Source: Limnohabitans sp. Bal53 (GTDB lineage Bacteria; Pseudomonadota; Gammaproteobacteria; Burkholderiales; Burkholderiaceae_C). From it: a stretch of 64,000 nt of DNA. This document shows, in pieces, positions 9,404 through 18,624 of the stretch (position 1 is its first letter; every line of letters starts with the position of its first letter). The DNA lies in contig NZ_NESH01000001.1 in assembly GCF_003063355.1 (NCBI RefSeq), positions 248,001-312,000 on the forward strand, in the 5' to 3' direction. Position numbers and translations under genes: made by a program. Under the pieces are notes generated by a model. The model had not been told where the DNA came from, searched no databases, and worked only from the letters and a program-made list of their open reading frames with translations.

Positions 9404-9482
9404 TCCGCTCCATCAGATCAACAGCCCGGCGAGGCTTAGTCCCCGCCGCCGTTTGAAACGGGTGCGCTGTCCGCGAAAACTG

Positions 9483-9514
9483 AACCGCCCTGGTGCAAAC
9501 CTTGGCGGTTTTTT
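9483..9514 (+). terminator. Intrinsic terminator of rpsT
   Basis: AACCGCC (9483-9489) pairs exactly with GGCGGTT (9504-9510), and a run of six T bases (9509-9514) follows the stem. It lies about 80 bases after the rpsT stop in the same orientation. Confidence 0.8.
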
Positions 9515-9540
9515 CATGTCCATTTGGCAGATTGGCAGAT

Positions 9541-9621
9541 GCTGAGTTGGGGCCATCGCCGGGCTCCTCATGACTCGCTTTGCTCGTAAAAATCGTCACC
9601 CGGCGATGGCCCCAACTCAGC
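9541..9621. repeat. Perfect 23-bp inverted repeat with 35-base spacer
   Basis: Bases 9541-9563 (starting GCTGAGTTGG) are the exact reverse complement of 9599-9621. The spacer 9564-9598 contains CTCATGACTCGCTTTGCTCG, which resembles the arms of another inverted repeat at 33766-33929. It lies between the rpsT terminator and the DUF3579 gene terminator, in a gap of 297 bases that has no gene. There is no T run after it, so it is unlikely to be a simple terminator; it looks like a dispersed palindromic repeat. Confidence 0.75.
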
Positions 9622-9664
9622 GGGGTTGATCTTGGCATCCATACCTTCAAGAACTCGGGACCCA

Positions 9665-9687
9665 TAAAAAAACCGCCCTTGGGCGGT
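9665..9687 (-). terminator. Intrinsic terminator of the DUF3579 gene
   Basis: ACCGCC (9672-9677) pairs with GGCGGT (9682-9687) around a CTTG loop. On the minus strand the stem is followed by six or more T bases. It begins 13 bases after the stop of the DUF3579 gene. Confidence 0.75.
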
Positions 9688-9700
9688 CGGTTCTTAGGTC

Positions 9701-10021
9701 TTATTTTTTGGGCGGTGGGTCGGGCAGCAAACAGGCTTCGGCCACTTGCAAGCCGTTGTCGCGCGCAAAGTTCATCACGAAATCCCAGGCCATGACGTTG
9801 TGCTCGCGCAATTCGTGGTTCACGATCACACACTTGACCCCGGCCAGCGTGGTGGGAATGCACCAGGGTGAATAACTCAGGTGGCTCCCAGGGGTTGCAC
9901 CGCCAGGACGAAAGGGGCTCATGACGCCCGCCAGGCGTTCGGCCCAGTCGCTGGGTCTGAAAGGCTTGCCGTCCTGGGTGATGCCCTGGATGAAAACTTC
10001 TTTGGCGTTGTTGGAAACCAT
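9701..10021 (-). CDS. DUF3579 domain-containing protein
   Basis: This small 106-residue soluble protein contains VFIQGITQDGKPFRPSDWAE and CVIVNHELREHNVMAWDFVM, which I recognise as the DUF3579 family found mainly in betaproteobacteria, often beside argD and argF. Its function is unknown. It is divergent from argD, with a 210-base gap between the two. An AT-rich stretch at about 10085-10105 (TTTTATCTTATATAAG) in that gap could hold its promoter. A terminator follows closely. Confidence 0.8.
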   Translation of the reverse strand: MVSNNAKEVFIQGITQDGKPFRPSDWAERLAGVMSPFRPGGATPGSHLSYSPWCIPTTLAGVKCVIVNHELREHNVMAWDFVMNFARDNGLQVAEACLLPDPPPKK

Positions 10022-10172
10022 CGGATAGAGGTGTAAATCAGTTGACCCCGCAGGGCGGGATCGCCACCCACGGGTTTACCCAAGTATTTTATCTTATATA
10101 AGACTTGAAGCGTCCCCAAGCCCATTGGCGAAAGGCTGGAATGAACTGGCCAAGCACTGCCCTTTCTGCCTC

Positions 10173-10214
10173 TAAAATCTGCTTTCAGCGGCCTTCATCG
10201 TTGGGCCGATTTTT
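10173..10214 (+). promoter_or_regulatory. argD: Candidate -10 box and leader hairpin upstream of argD
   Basis: TAAAAT at 10173-10178 could be a -10 element. A few bases later CGGCC (10189-10193) pairs with GGCCG (10204-10208) around a 10-base loop, and ATTTTTATTT follows. The hairpin plus T-rich tract resembles a weak terminator placed in the argD leader, just before the ribosome-binding site CAGGAG. It could be an attenuator, or the end of a short RNA. No leader peptide is evident. Confidence 0.35.
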
Positions 10215-10231
10215 ATTTCAGGAGTTCACGC

Positions 10232-11434
10232 ATGTCCGCTCACATTGAAGCCGCCTCACCGCACACCATGAACACCTATGGCCGACTGCCGATCGCACTC
10301 AGCCATGGTCAGGGTTGCCGAGTCTGGGACGTCAATGGCAAGCCGTACCTCGATGCCCTCGCCGGCATCGCGGTGAACACCTTGGGCCACAACCACCCCG
10401 ATCTGGTGCCCGCGCTGCAAGACCAGCTGGGCAAAATGATCCACAGCTGCAATTACTTTCATGTGCCCAACGCCGAGGTGCTGGCGGCCAAGTTGGTCGA
10501 GTTGTCGGGCATGACGAATGTGTTTTTCTGTTGCACGGGCCTGGAAGCCAACGAAGCGGCCATCAAACTGGCGCGCAAATACGGCCACGACAAGGGCATC
10601 GACAAGCCCGAGATCGTGGTCTACGAAAAAGCCTTTCATGGCCGCAGCATCGCCACCCTGAGCGCCACCGCCAACGAGAAGCTGAAAAAAGGCTTTGGCC
10701 CCATGCTCGAAGGTTTTGTGCGTGTGCCGGTCAACGACATCGAAGCCCTGAAAAAAGCCACCGAAGGCAACCCCAATGTGGTGGCGGTGTTCATGGAAAC
10801 CATCCAGGGCGAAGGCGGCATCAACCCGATGCGCATCGAATACCTGCAGCAAGTGCGCGCCCTGTGCGACCAAAAAGACTGGCTGATGATGATCGACGAA
10901 GTGCAGTGCGGCATGGGCCGCACGGGCAAATGGTTCGCCCACCAATGGGCCGGCATCGTGCCCGACGTGATGCCGCTGGCCAAGGGCCTGGGCTCGGGCG
11001 TGCCGATTGGCGCGGTGGTGGCTGGCCCCAAGGCCGCCCACATCTTCCAGCCTGGTAACCACGGCACCACTTTTGGCGGCAACCCGCTGGCCATGCGGGC
11101 CGGGGTCGAGACCATCCGCATCATGGAAAAAGACGGCCTGATGGCCAACGCAGCTCGGGTCGGCGACCATCTGCGCGCTGCACTGGAAAAAGCCCTGGCA
11201 GGCGTTCAAGGCGTCAAGGAAATTCGCGGCCAAGGCTTGATGCTGGGCGTCGAACTTGACCGCCCCTGCGGTGCCATTTGGACGCGGGCAGCCGAAGCCG
11301 GCCTGCTGCTGAGCGTGACAGCCGACAGCGTGATCCGCTTGGTGCCCCCGCTCATCATGACCGAGGCCGAAGCCGACGAAGTGGTCGCCATTTTGGTGCC
11401 CCTGATCACCACCTTTTTGTCGGAGCCCGCATGA
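10232..11434 (+). CDS. argD: Acetylornithine aminotransferase
   Basis: ArgD is a PLP-dependent class III aminotransferase that makes N-acetylornithine from N-acetylglutamate semialdehyde in arginine synthesis; many members also act as succinyldiaminopimelate aminotransferase. The 400-residue protein has the DEVQCGMGRTG motif and the PLP lysine in LAKGLGSG (Lys251). CAGGAG lies before the ATG. Its stop overlaps the argF start by four bases (ATGA), so the next enzyme but one in the pathway is made in coupled fashion. Confidence 0.94.
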   Translation: MSAHIEAASPHTMNTYGRLPIALSHGQGCRVWDVNGKPYLDALAGIAVNTLGHNHPDLVPALQDQLGKMIHSCNYFHVPNAEVLAAKLVELSGMTNVFFCCTGLEANEAAIKLARKYGHDKGIDKPEIVVYEKAFHGRSIATLSATANEKLKKGFGPMLEGFVRVPVNDIEALKKATEGNPNVVAVFMETIQGEGGINPMRIEYLQQVRALCDQKDWLMMIDEVQCGMGRTGKWFAHQWAGIVPDVMPLAKGLGSGVPIGAVVAGPKAAHIFQPGNHGTTFGGNPLAMRAGVETIRIMEKDGLMANAARVGDHLRAALEKALAGVQGVKEIRGQGLMLGVELDRPCGAIWTRAAEAGLLLSVTADSVIRLVPPLIMTEAEADEVVAILVPLITTFLSEPA

Positions 11435-12399
11435 GCCTGACCCCACCTGTGCCCGTGCGGCACTACCTGCAGTTCACCGATCTCACGGCCGACGAGTACG
11501 CACATGTGTTTGCACGCGCCGCCGAGATCAAGCGCAAGTTCAAGGCCTACGAAAAATACCATCCACTGGCCGACCGCACGTTGGCCATGATTTTCGAAAA
11601 AGCCAGCACCCGCACCCGCGTGAGCTTTGAAGCGGGCATGTACCAACTGGGCGGCTCGGTGGTGCACCTGACCACCGGCGACAGCCAGCTGGGCCGCTCC
11701 GAGCCCATCGAAGACAGCGCCCGCGTGATCAGCCGCATGACCGACATCGTCATGATCCGCACCTACGGCCAAGACAAGATCGAGCGCTTTGCCTCGCACT
11801 CGCGCGTGCCCGTCATCAATGGCCTGACCAACGAATTTCACCCCTGCCAAATTCTGGCCGACCTGTTCACCCTGCTGGAGCACCGGGGCCTGGACGCCCT
11901 AGGTCAACCCGAACCGTCTTGCCTGAAGGGCAAAGTGGTGGCCTGGGTGGGTGACGGCAACAACATGGCCAATACCTGGCTGCAAGCGGCCGAATTGCTG
12001 GGCTTCACCGTACACCTGAGCACACCCAGCGGGTACGAGGTGGACCAGGCTGTGGCCGGTTTGCGCAGCGCAGACAGCTACAAAATCTTCAAAGACCCCG
12101 AAGACGCTTGCCGAGGCGCCGACCTGGTCACCACCGACGTGTGGACCAGCATGGGCTACGAAGCTGAGAACGAGGCCCGCAAGAAAGCCTTTGCCAACTG
12201 GTGCGTGGACGAAGCCATGATGCAAGTGGCCAAGCCCGACGCCCTGTTCATGCACTGCCTGCCCGCCCACCGTGGCGAAGAAGTCAGCGCCGAAGTCATC
12301 GATGGCCCGCAATCGGTGGTCTGGGACGAAGCCGAAAACCGCATGCATGTGCAAAAAGCACTGATGGAGTTTTTGCTCTTGGGCCGCGTGAACGCCTGA
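11431..12399 (+). CDS. argF: Ornithine carbamoyltransferase
   Basis: ArgF joins carbamoyl phosphate and ornithine to make citrulline. The 322-residue protein has the carbamoyl-phosphate-binding STRTR at residues 59-63 and the ornithine-binding MHCLPAHRG near the C terminus. I set the start at the ATG that overlaps the argD stop, because it gives the usual N terminus just before the HYLQFTDLT segment. The argD-argF pair fits a small arginine operon. A short palindromic element follows the stop. Confidence 0.96.
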   Translation: MSLTPPVPVRHYLQFTDLTADEYAHVFARAAEIKRKFKAYEKYHPLADRTLAMIFEKASTRTRVSFEAGMYQLGGSVVHLTTGDSQLGRSEPIEDSARVISRMTDIVMIRTYGQDKIERFASHSRVPVINGLTNEFHPCQILADLFTLLEHRGLDALGQPEPSCLKGKVVAWVGDGNNMANTWLQAAELLGFTVHLSTPSGYEVDQAVAGLRSADSYKIFKDPEDACRGADLVTTDVWTSMGYEAENEARKKAFANWCVDEAMMQVAKPDALFMHCLPAHRGEEVSAEVIDGPQSVVWDEAENRMHVQKALMEFLLLGRVNA

Positions 12400-12406
12400 T
12401 CTGTCA

Positions 12407-12425
12407 CCCCGGACTTGATCCGGGG
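12407..12425. repeat. Short REP-like palindrome after argF
   Basis: CCCCGGA (12407-12413) and TCCGGGG (12419-12425) flank the five-base loop CTTGA. The context GTCACCCCGGACTTGATC is a widely seen bacterial dispersed palindrome. There is no T run, so any effect on transcription or mRNA ends is an inference. Confidence 0.6.
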
Positions 12426-12445
12426 TCTATTCCCCATTTCACCCC

Positions 12446-12754
12446 ATGTCCAATTGCACCACCTGCGGCGCTTGCTGCGTGAGTTTTCGGGTGGACTTTT
12501 CCGCGTACGAATACGAAGAAGGTGGCGGCGATGTGCCCGCAGGTTTGGCCTCGCCCATCACCGAGCACACCTGCCGCATGCGCGGCACCGACCACAGCCC
12601 GCCGCGCTGTGCGGCGCTGTATGGCAAAACGGGCGAGAAAGCGATTTGCGGCATTTACGAATGGCGGCCATCGCCCTGCCGCGAGTTTGAAGAAGGCAGC
12701 CCCGCCTGCGAGCAAGCAAGGCGACGTCACGGCCTGTCTGCGCTGAACGCCTAA
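12446..12754 (+). CDS. YkgJ-family cysteine cluster protein
   Basis: The 102-residue protein begins MSNCTTCGACC and has further cysteines in HTCRMRG, PPRCAAL, AICGIYEWRPSPCREF and PACEQA. This is the YkgJ/UPF0153 zinc- or iron-chelating pattern. The function of the family is not known. It follows argF by 46 bases, with a REP-like palindrome in between, so co-transcription is uncertain. The kynB gene follows after 68 bases. Confidence 0.85.
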   Translation: MSNCTTCGACCVSFRVDFSAYEYEEGGGDVPAGLASPITEHTCRMRGTDHSPPRCAALYGKTGEKAICGIYEWRPSPCREFEEGSPACEQARRRHGLSALNA

Positions 12755-12822
12755 GATCTTTTTCCTGGTTGTTGGAAATAACCGACACCACGGTTTTTGG
12801 GGTGGTGCTACCTTCGCTCACC

Positions 12823-13449
12823 ATGAAAAAACTCTGGGATATTTCTCCGCCTGTTGATGCGCAAAGCCCGGTCTTTCCTAGCGACACGCCTTACACCCAG
12901 CAATGGGCGGCCACGCTGTCGAACACCTGCCCGGTCAACGTGAGCGCCATCACCCTGTCGCCCCATGTGGGCGCGCATGCCGATGCCCCGTTGCATTACG
13001 ACCCGCAAGGCGCGGCGGTGGGCGCTTTGGACCTGCTGCCCTTTCTGGGCCGCTGCCGCGTCATCCACACGCTCAACGCCAGCCCACTGATCACCCTCTC
13101 GCATTTGCAACACGCGCTGGCCGATCTGCCACCACGCGTGCTGGTGCGCACTTACCGCCAGTTTCCGCTCACACAATTCGACACGCATCTCACCGGCTTT
13201 GACCCCGCCTGCGTGCAGCACCTGGCCGATCTGGGTGTGCTGCTGATCGGCACCGACAGCGCCAGCATCGACCCGGCCGACAGCAAAGCCTTGCCCAGCC
13301 ACCAGGCGATCCGCCATCGCGGCCTGCGCGTGCTGGAAAACCTGCTGCTCGACGACGTGCCCGAAGGCGATTACGAGCTGATCGCCCTGCCCCTCAAACT
13401 CATGACCGCTGACGCCAGCCCCGTGCGGGCAGTCTTGCGCGAACTTTGA
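12823..13449 (+). CDS. kynB: Kynurenine formamidase (arylformamidase)
   Basis: KynB hydrolyses N-formylkynurenine to kynurenine and formate. The 208-residue protein begins MKKLWDISPP and has the cyclase-family metal motif HVGAHADAPLH (His48, His52, Asp54, His58), and a later TDSASIDPADS segment typical of bacterial KynB. The ATG at 12823 gives the normal N terminus; an upstream in-frame TTG at 12769 would add 18 unlikely residues. It is the first gene of kynB-kynU-kynA, which converts tryptophan to anthranilate. The usual kynR regulator is not adjacent. Confidence 0.93.
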   Translation: MKKLWDISPPVDAQSPVFPSDTPYTQQWAATLSNTCPVNVSAITLSPHVGAHADAPLHYDPQGAAVGALDLLPFLGRCRVIHTLNASPLITLSHLQHALADLPPRVLVRTYRQFPLTQFDTHLTGFDPACVQHLADLGVLLIGTDSASIDPADSKALPSHQAIRHRGLRVLENLLLDDVPEGDYELIALPLKLMTADASPVRAVLREL

Positions 13450-13472
13450 AACACGCTTTGAAAAACACCCCC

Positions 13473-14759
13473 ATGATGAACCTCACCCCCACACTGCAAG
13501 ACTGCGAACTGCTGGATGCACAAGACCCGCTGCGCGCCCTGCGCGATCAATTCGATTTGCCGCCTGGCGTGATTTATTTGGACGGCAACTCGCTGGGCGT
13601 GCTGCCCAAAACCGCCCCGGCCCGCGTGGCCCATGCCGTGACACACGAATGGGGCACCGATCTGATCAAAAGCTGGAACACCGCAGGCTGGTTCACTCTG
13701 CCCCAGCGCGTGGGCGACAAGATTGCCCACGTCATCGGTGCCCAGCCGGGCGAAGTGATCGCGGCCGACAGCACCTCGATCAACCTGTTCAAGGTGCTGG
13801 CCGCAGCGCTGCACATCGCCGCCGCCGACCACCCGCACAAAACCAAAATTGTCAGCGAGCGCAGCAACTTTCCAACTGACCTGTACATCGCAGAAGCTTT
13901 GTGCAAAGAACGCGGCTACACGCTACAACTGGTCGAAGCCGATGAGATCGCGGCCGCAATGCAAGCCGATGTGGCGGTGCTGATGCTCACCCACGTGAAC
14001 TACCGCACCGGGGCCATGCACGACATGCAGGCCCTCACTGCACAGGCCCACGCCCAAAGCATCCTCACCGTATGGGACTTGGCGCACAGCGCGGGCGCGG
14101 TGCCTGTGGACCTGAACGGCTCGGGGGCCGACTTTGCGGTGGGTTGCGGCTACAAATACTTGAACGGTGGCCCCGGTGCGCCTGCGTTTGTATGGGTGCA
14201 CCCACAGCACACCGACCGCTTTTGGCAACCGCTGGCCGGTTGGTGGGGCCATGCCGCACCGTTTGCCTTCACGCCCGATTACCAACCCGCCCAAGGCATC
14301 ACGCGCTACCAGTGCGGCACCCAACCCATCTTGAGCCTCACCGCGCTCGACTGTGGCCTAGACGCTTTTCTGGCCGCCGAGTCGCTGGGCGGCATGGCTG
14401 CGCTGCGCCAAAAATCCCTGGCGCTCACGGGCCTGTTCATGCAGCTGGTGCGCACGCGCCTGCACGGCCACGGCTTTGGCATCGCCACCCCGGCTGAAGA
14501 AGCCCTGCGCGGCTCGCAAGTGAGCCTGACCCGAGCCGCAGGCGCTTACGCCATCGTGCAAGCCCTGATCGCGCGCGGCGTGATCGGTGACTTCAGGGCG
14601 GGCGACGGCGGCCAACACCCGGACATCCTGCGCTTTGGTTTCACGCCGCTGTATGTGGGCTATGCCGACGTCTGGAACGCCGCAGACCAGCTGTGCCAGG
14701 TGATGGCCAGCGGCGAATGGCAAGACGCCCGATTCACCCAAAAACACGCCGTGACCTGA
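13473..14759 (+). CDS. kynU: Kynureninase
   Basis: KynU is a PLP enzyme that cleaves kynurenine to anthranilate and alanine. The protein of about 428 residues has IYLDGNSLG near residue 34, the WDLAHSAGA cofactor segment, and the Schiff-base lysine in [14 protein letters not shown] (Lys228). The start is probably the ATG at 13473 (or 13476); an in-frame TTG at 13446 overlaps the kynB stop. It lies between kynB and kynA in one operon, so all three enzymes of the anthranilate route are together. Confidence 0.94.
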   Translation: MMNLTPTLQDCELLDAQDPLRALRDQFDLPPGVIYLDGNSLGVLPKTAPARVAHAVTHEWGTDLIKSWNTAGWFTLPQRVGDKIAHVIGAQPGEVIAADSTSINLFKVLAAALHIAAADHPHKTKIVSERSNFPTDLYIAEALCKERGYTLQLVEADEIAAAMQADVAVLMLTHVNYRTGAMHDMQALTAQAHAQSILTVWDLAHSAGAVPVDLNGSGADFAVGCGYKYLNGGPGAPAFVWVHPQHTDRFWQPLAGWWGHAAPFAFTPDYQPAQGITRYQCGTQPILSLTALDCGLDAFLAAESLGGMAALRQKSLALTGLFMQLVRTRLHGHGFGIATPAEEALRGSQVSLTRAAGAYAIVQALIARGVIGDFRAGDGGQHPDILRFGFTPLYVGYADVWNAADQLCQVMASGEWQDARFTQKHAVT

Positions 14760-14769
14760 AAGCCCCATC

Positions 14770-15651
14770 ATGAGTTCTTGCCCTTTCCACACCAACACGG
14801 ACAGTGCCAGCGCCGCCCCTGGCGAGCGCATCGTGCACGAAGAGCACGCCCAGCTCGACTTTGATGGCCGCATGAGCTACGGCGACTACCTGCAACTGGA
14901 CGCCATCCTGAACGCCCAAAAACCGCTGTCGCCCGACCACAACGAAATGCTGTTCATCGTGCAACACCAGACCAGCGAGCTGTGGATGAAGCTCATGCTG
15001 CACGAGTTGCAAGCGGCCATGAGCGGCATCGCCAATGACCAGTTGCCCGACGCCTTCAAAAAACTCGCCCGCGTCAGCAAGATCATGGAGCAACTCGTCC
15101 ACGCTTGGGACGTGCTGGCCACCATGACGCCGCCGGAGTACAGCGCCATCCGCCCTTATCTGGCGCAGTCCAGCGGCTTTCAAAGCTGGCAATACCGCTG
15201 CATCGAATTTGCGATGGGCAACAAAAACGCGGCCATGCTGCAGCCCCACGCGCACCGCCCTGATCTGTCTGCCACCGTGCAGGCGGCCTACGAAGCGCCG
15301 TCGCTCTATGACGAGTGCCTGCGCCTGTTGCAGCGCCGAGGCCTCGATGTGCCGAGCAGCCACACCCAACGCGATTGGCGAGAGCCCTACCCGGCCAGCG
15401 TTGCGGTGGAAGACGCCTGGCTCATGGTCTACCGCGACCCCCAACAACACTGGGACCTGTACCAGCTGGGCGAAGAGTTGACCGACTTGGAAGACGCCTT
15501 CCGCCTGTGGCGCTTTCGGCATGTGACCACGGTAGAGCGGGTGATCGGCTTCAAACGCGGCACGGGCGGCACCGGCGGCGTGAGCTACCTGCGCAAAATG
15601 CTGGACACCGTGCTCTTCCCCGAAATCTGGACACTGCGCACGCAACTGTGA
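14770..15651 (+). CDS. kynA: Tryptophan 2,3-dioxygenase
   Basis: KynA is a heme dioxygenase that opens the indole ring of L-tryptophan to give N-formylkynurenine, the first step of the pathway. The 293-residue protein has the family signature [16 protein letters not shown] (active-site His66) and the axial heme His in [15 protein letters not shown] (His251), followed by the substrate-binding [11 protein letters not shown] loop. It follows kynU by 10 bases. A 24-bp-arm palindromic repeat comes after it and may stabilise or end the transcript. Confidence 0.96.
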   Translation: MSSCPFHTNTDSASAAPGERIVHEEHAQLDFDGRMSYGDYLQLDAILNAQKPLSPDHNEMLFIVQHQTSELWMKLMLHELQAAMSGIANDQLPDAFKKLARVSKIMEQLVHAWDVLATMTPPEYSAIRPYLAQSSGFQSWQYRCIEFAMGNKNAAMLQPHAHRPDLSATVQAAYEAPSLYDECLRLLQRRGLDVPSSHTQRDWREPYPASVAVEDAWLMVYRDPQQHWDLYQLGEELTDLEDAFRLWRFRHVTTVERVIGFKRGTGGTGGVSYLRKMLDTVLFPEIWTLRTQL

Positions 15652-15674
15652 GGGCGAAAGTGCCGTGTGGTTGA

Positions 15675-15735
15675 TCGCGGTCAGAGACCGCTCCTACACA
15701 GCCCCCTCCCCTGTAGGAGCGGTCTCTGACCGCGA
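15675..15735. repeat. REP-type palindrome, perfect 24-bp arms
   Basis: Bases 15675-15698 (starting TCGCGGTCAGAGACCG) are the exact reverse complement of 15712-15735 (TGTAGGAGCGGTCTCTGACC...), with the 13-base pyrimidine-rich spacer 15699-15711. Close copies occur inside mutL at 32922-33027. It sits in the gap between kynA and the molybdenum hydroxylase genes, as REP elements usually do. No REP-associated transposase is in the window. Confidence 0.85.
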
Positions 15736-15805
15736 AGGGGCGGTTAGATAGCTCGCGCTCAGCGAGTTCGCTCACAAAGTCAAAGCCCTTCGGCACCGCG
15801 CGCGC

Positions 15806-16324
15806 ATGCCCAAGACCGTTAACATCACGCCTCATCAACACCCCCCAAAGAACACCGTGCAACTGAACATCAACGGCCAAAGCCGCACCGCCACCGCTGA
15901 CCCCAGCACGCCCCTGCTGTGGGTGCTGCGCGATGAACTCAACCTCACCGGCACCAAATTCGGCTGCGGCATCGCCGCTTGCGGGGCTTGCACCGTGCAT
16001 GTGGACGGGCAGCCCGTGCGCTCTTGCGTGACACCCACGTCTGCGGTGGCGAACCAACAAATCAAAACCATCGAATCCTTAGGCACGGCAGAAAAGCCCC
16101 ACCCCCTGCAAACCGCGTGGATCGCCGAGCAGGTGCCGCAATGCGGTTACTGCCAAAGCGGCATGTTGATGGCCGCGGCCGCCTTGCTGGACAAAAATCC
16201 CCAGCCCAGCGACGCAGACATCGACGCCGCCATGACCAACCTGTGCCGCTGCGGCACTTACCAACGTGTGAGAGCGGCCATCCACAGGGCGGCTGCTGCC
16301 ATGAAGAAAGGCGGTGCCGCATGA
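15806..16324 (+). CDS. (2Fe-2S)-binding small subunit of a molybdenum hydroxylase (isoquinoline 1-oxidoreductase alpha-like)
   Basis: This 172-residue protein is the iron-sulfur subunit of a xanthine-dehydrogenase-family enzyme. The N-terminal plant-type [2Fe-2S] cluster has Cys54, Cys59, Cys62 and Cys74, and the C-terminal cluster has Cys113, Cys116, Cys147 and Cys149 (QCGYCQSGM and LCRCGTY). It passes electrons from the molybdenum centre. It has no signal peptide of its own, and its stop overlaps the large-subunit ATG by four bases. No FAD subunit gene follows, which fits the two-subunit isoquinoline/aldehyde oxidoreductase type. Confidence 0.9.
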   Translation: MPKTVNITPHQHPPKNTVQLNINGQSRTATADPSTPLLWVLRDELNLTGTKFGCGIAACGACTVHVDGQPVRSCVTPTSAVANQQIKTIESLGTAEKPHPLQTAWIAEQVPQCGYCQSGMLMAAAALLDKNPQPSDADIDAAMTNLCRCGTYQRVRAAIHRAAAAMKKGGAA

Positions 16325-18606
16325 AACGCCGCACCTGGATTTTGAGCGCCCTGGGCGCTACCGGCGCACTCGTGGTGGGCTGGGGCGCAATGCCCGCCCG
16401 CTCGCGCCTGGGTTCGCCCGAATTGATGCTGCCCACACAAGGCGATGTGGCACTGAATGGCTGGATCAAGATTGCCGCCGATGGCGCGGTGGTGCTGGCC
16501 ATGCCGCGCAGCGAAATGGGCCAAGGCGTGCACACCGCGCTGGCCATGCTGGTGGCCGAAGAGCTGGATGTGCCACTGGAACGCGTGCGCTTGGAGCAAG
16601 CCGGGGCCGACAGCATTTACGGCAACGTGGCCATGCTGTTGGCGAGCCTGCCCTTTCACCCGCTGGACAGTGAGGGCGAACACAAACCTGCCAAGATCAA
16701 ACTGGCCGAGTGGATGGTGGGCAAAATCGCCCGCGAGCTGGGCATCAACGCCACGGGCGGATCGTCTTCGGTGGCCGACCTGTGGGAGCCGCTGCGCATG
16801 GCCGCCGCCACCGCACGCGCCAGCCTGGTGCAGGCCGCTGCCACCGCTTGGAAGGTGATCGCCAGCGAGATCACCGTGCGCGACGGCGTGATGCAACACG
16901 CCTCCGGCCAAAAGGCGCATTACGGCCAAATGGGTGCAGCGGCAGCAGGCAGCACCCCGGCCAACATCACACCCAAAGCCCGCGCGGACTGGAAGCTGAT
17001 CGGCCAAAGCGCTGCGCGCAGCGACATCCCAGCCAAAGTCATGGGCCAGGCGCAGTTCGGCATGGACATGCGCTTACCCGGCCTGCTGTTTGCGGCCGTG
17101 CGCATGAACCCGGTGCTGGGTGGCGCAGCCGCCCCCATGGACACCCAGGCCGCACTGGCCTTGCCAGGCGTGAGCCAAGTGGTAGCGCTGGACGCTTGGG
17201 GCGGTGGCACAGGCGGTTTGGCCGTGGTGGCCAGCAACACCTGGCAGGCCCGCCAAGGCGCACAAGCCGTGAAGGTGCAGTGGCCCACAGCTGCTGCGGG
17301 TGCATCAGGTGCATCAGGTGCCGTAGACACCACCCGCATCCAGGCCGATCTGCTCAAGGCCCTGAACACCGAAAGCGGCTTCACCTTCCACGAGCAAGGC
17401 CTGCCACTCAAGGCCGAGCAAACGGCGGCCAGCCGCATCGACGCGCTGTACCAAGCGCCCTATCTGGCCCACGCCACCATGGAGCCGATGAACTGCACCG
17501 CACAGGTCAAAGACGGCAAAGTCGAAGTGTGGGTGCCCACCCAGGTGCCACAAATGGCGCGTGCCATGGCCGCCAAAGTGGCGGGCGTCAAAGAAGACCA
17601 AGTCACCGTGCATGTGACGCTGCTGGGCGGCGGTTTTGGTCGCAGGCTGGAGGTCGACTTTGTCGGCCAGGCCGTGCAAGTGGCCTTGGCCTGCAAGGGC
17701 GCACCCGTGCAGTTGGTCTGGTCGCGCGAAGAAGACATGACCCACGACTTTTACCGACCGATGCACCTGGCCAAATTCCAGGCGTCCATCGACGCTCAGG
17801 GCGAAGTCAGCAGCTTGCGCATCAAGTCGGCAGGCGACGCCATCACCCCACGCTGGATGGCACGCGCCGCGCCGCACCTGTCGGGCCCCATCGACATGCC
17901 CGACAAAACCACATCCGAGGGCCTGTTCGATTTGCCCTACGGCTTTTTGAACCAACACATGAGCCATGTGGCCACCAAGTCGGGCGTACCCGTTGGCTTC
18001 TGGCGCTCGGTGGGCCATTCGCACAACGCCTTCTTCTCGGAAAGCTTCATCGACGAACTGGCCTTGGCCACAAAACAAGACCCTCTGGCCTTCCGCCTGA
18101 AGCTGTTGAAAGACGCCCCGCGTTATGCGGCCGTGTTGCAGCTGGTGGCCGACAAAGCAGGCTGGGGCAAGCCCTTACCCGCAGGCCGCGCACAAGGCAT
18201 CGCGCTGCACAAGTCATTCGGCTCCATCGTGGCACAAGTGGCCGAAGTTTCGGTCGAGCAAGGCCAGATCCGCGTGCACCGCGTGGTGTGTGCCATCGAC
18301 TGCGGCACCGTGGTCAACCCGGACACCGTGGCCCAGCAAATGCAAAGCAGTGTGGTCTACGCCCTGAGCGCTGCTTTGTTCGGGCAGATCGACATCATGG
18401 ACGGCGTGGTGCAGCAAAGCAATTTTCCGAGCTACCCCATGGTCACGCTCAGCCAGGCACCGGTTGTGGAAACCCACATCGTGCCCAGCAACCGCCACCC
18501 GGCAGGCGTGGGTGAACCGGCCGTGCCGCCGCTGGCCCCAGCGGTGGGCAATGCATTGTTTGCTTTGACGGGCAAAAGGCTGAGGGCTTTGCCGCTCAAG
18601 GTGTGA
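16321..18606 (+). CDS. Molybdopterin-binding large subunit, xanthine dehydrogenase family (isoquinoline 1-oxidoreductase beta-like)
   Basis: This 761-residue subunit carries the molybdenum cofactor and hydroxylates a heteroaromatic or aldehyde substrate with oxygen from water; the substrate is unknown. The start at the ATG overlapping the small-subunit gene gives a twin-arginine N terminus, KRRTWILS followed by a hydrophobic stretch, so export by Tat is likely. The molybdopterin contact [14 protein letters not shown] and the catalytic glutamate in [13 protein letters not shown] (Glu732) are present. The small subunit would be carried along in the folded complex. A frame extending further upstream overlaps the small-subunit gene and is spurious. 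Confidence 0.9.
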   Translation: MKRRTWILSALGATGALVVGWGAMPARSRLGSPELMLPTQGDVALNGWIKIAADGAVVLAMPRSEMGQGVHTALAMLVAEELDVPLERVRLEQAGADSIYGNVAMLLASLPFHPLDSEGEHKPAKIKLAEWMVGKIARELGINATGGSSSVADLWEPLRMAAATARASLVQAAATAWKVIASEITVRDGVMQHASGQKAHYGQMGAAAAGSTPANITPKARADWKLIGQSAARSDIPAKVMGQAQFGMDMRLPGLLFAAVRMNPVLGGAAAPMDTQAALALPGVSQVVALDAWGGGTGGLAVVASNTWQARQGAQAVKVQWPTAAAGASGASGAVDTTRIQADLLKALNTESGFTFHEQGLPLKAEQTAASRIDALYQAPYLAHATMEPMNCTAQVKDGKVEVWVPTQVPQMARAMAAKVAGVKEDQVTVHVTLLGGGFGRRLEVDFVGQAVQVALACKGAPVQLVWSREEDMTHDFYRPMHLAKFQASIDAQGEVSSLRIKSAGDAITPRWMARAAPHLSGPIDMPDKTTSEGLFDLPYGFLNQHMSHVATKSGVPVGFWRSVGHSHNAFFSESFIDELALATKQDPLAFRLKLLKDAPRYAAVLQLVADKAGWGKPLPAGRAQGIALHKSFGSIVAQVAEVSVEQGQIRVHRVVCAIDCGTVVNPDTVAQQMQSSVVYALSAALFGQIDIMDGVVQQSNFPSYPMVTLSQAPVVETHIVPSNRHPAGVGEPAVPPLAPAVGNALFALTGKRLRALPLKV

Positions 18607-18624
18607 GCCCAGCCCCCGGGTGAA

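Noticed and set aside
11278..11430. Upstream extension of the argF frame
   Set aside because: It lies within argD in another frame, and the ATG at 11431 gives the normal ornithine carbamoyltransferase N terminus.
12786..12807. CACCAC/GTGGTG inverted repeat upstream of kynB, considered as a KynR operator or terminator
   Set aside because: The arms are only six bases and very simple in sequence, and no regulator gene is nearby; the evidence is too weak to list it.
12823..18606. The kyn genes plus molybdenum hydroxylase considered as a new metabolic island
   Set aside because: Each gene belongs to a known family, base composition looks the same as the neighbours, and no mobility genes are present; only the linkage is kept as a low-level finding.
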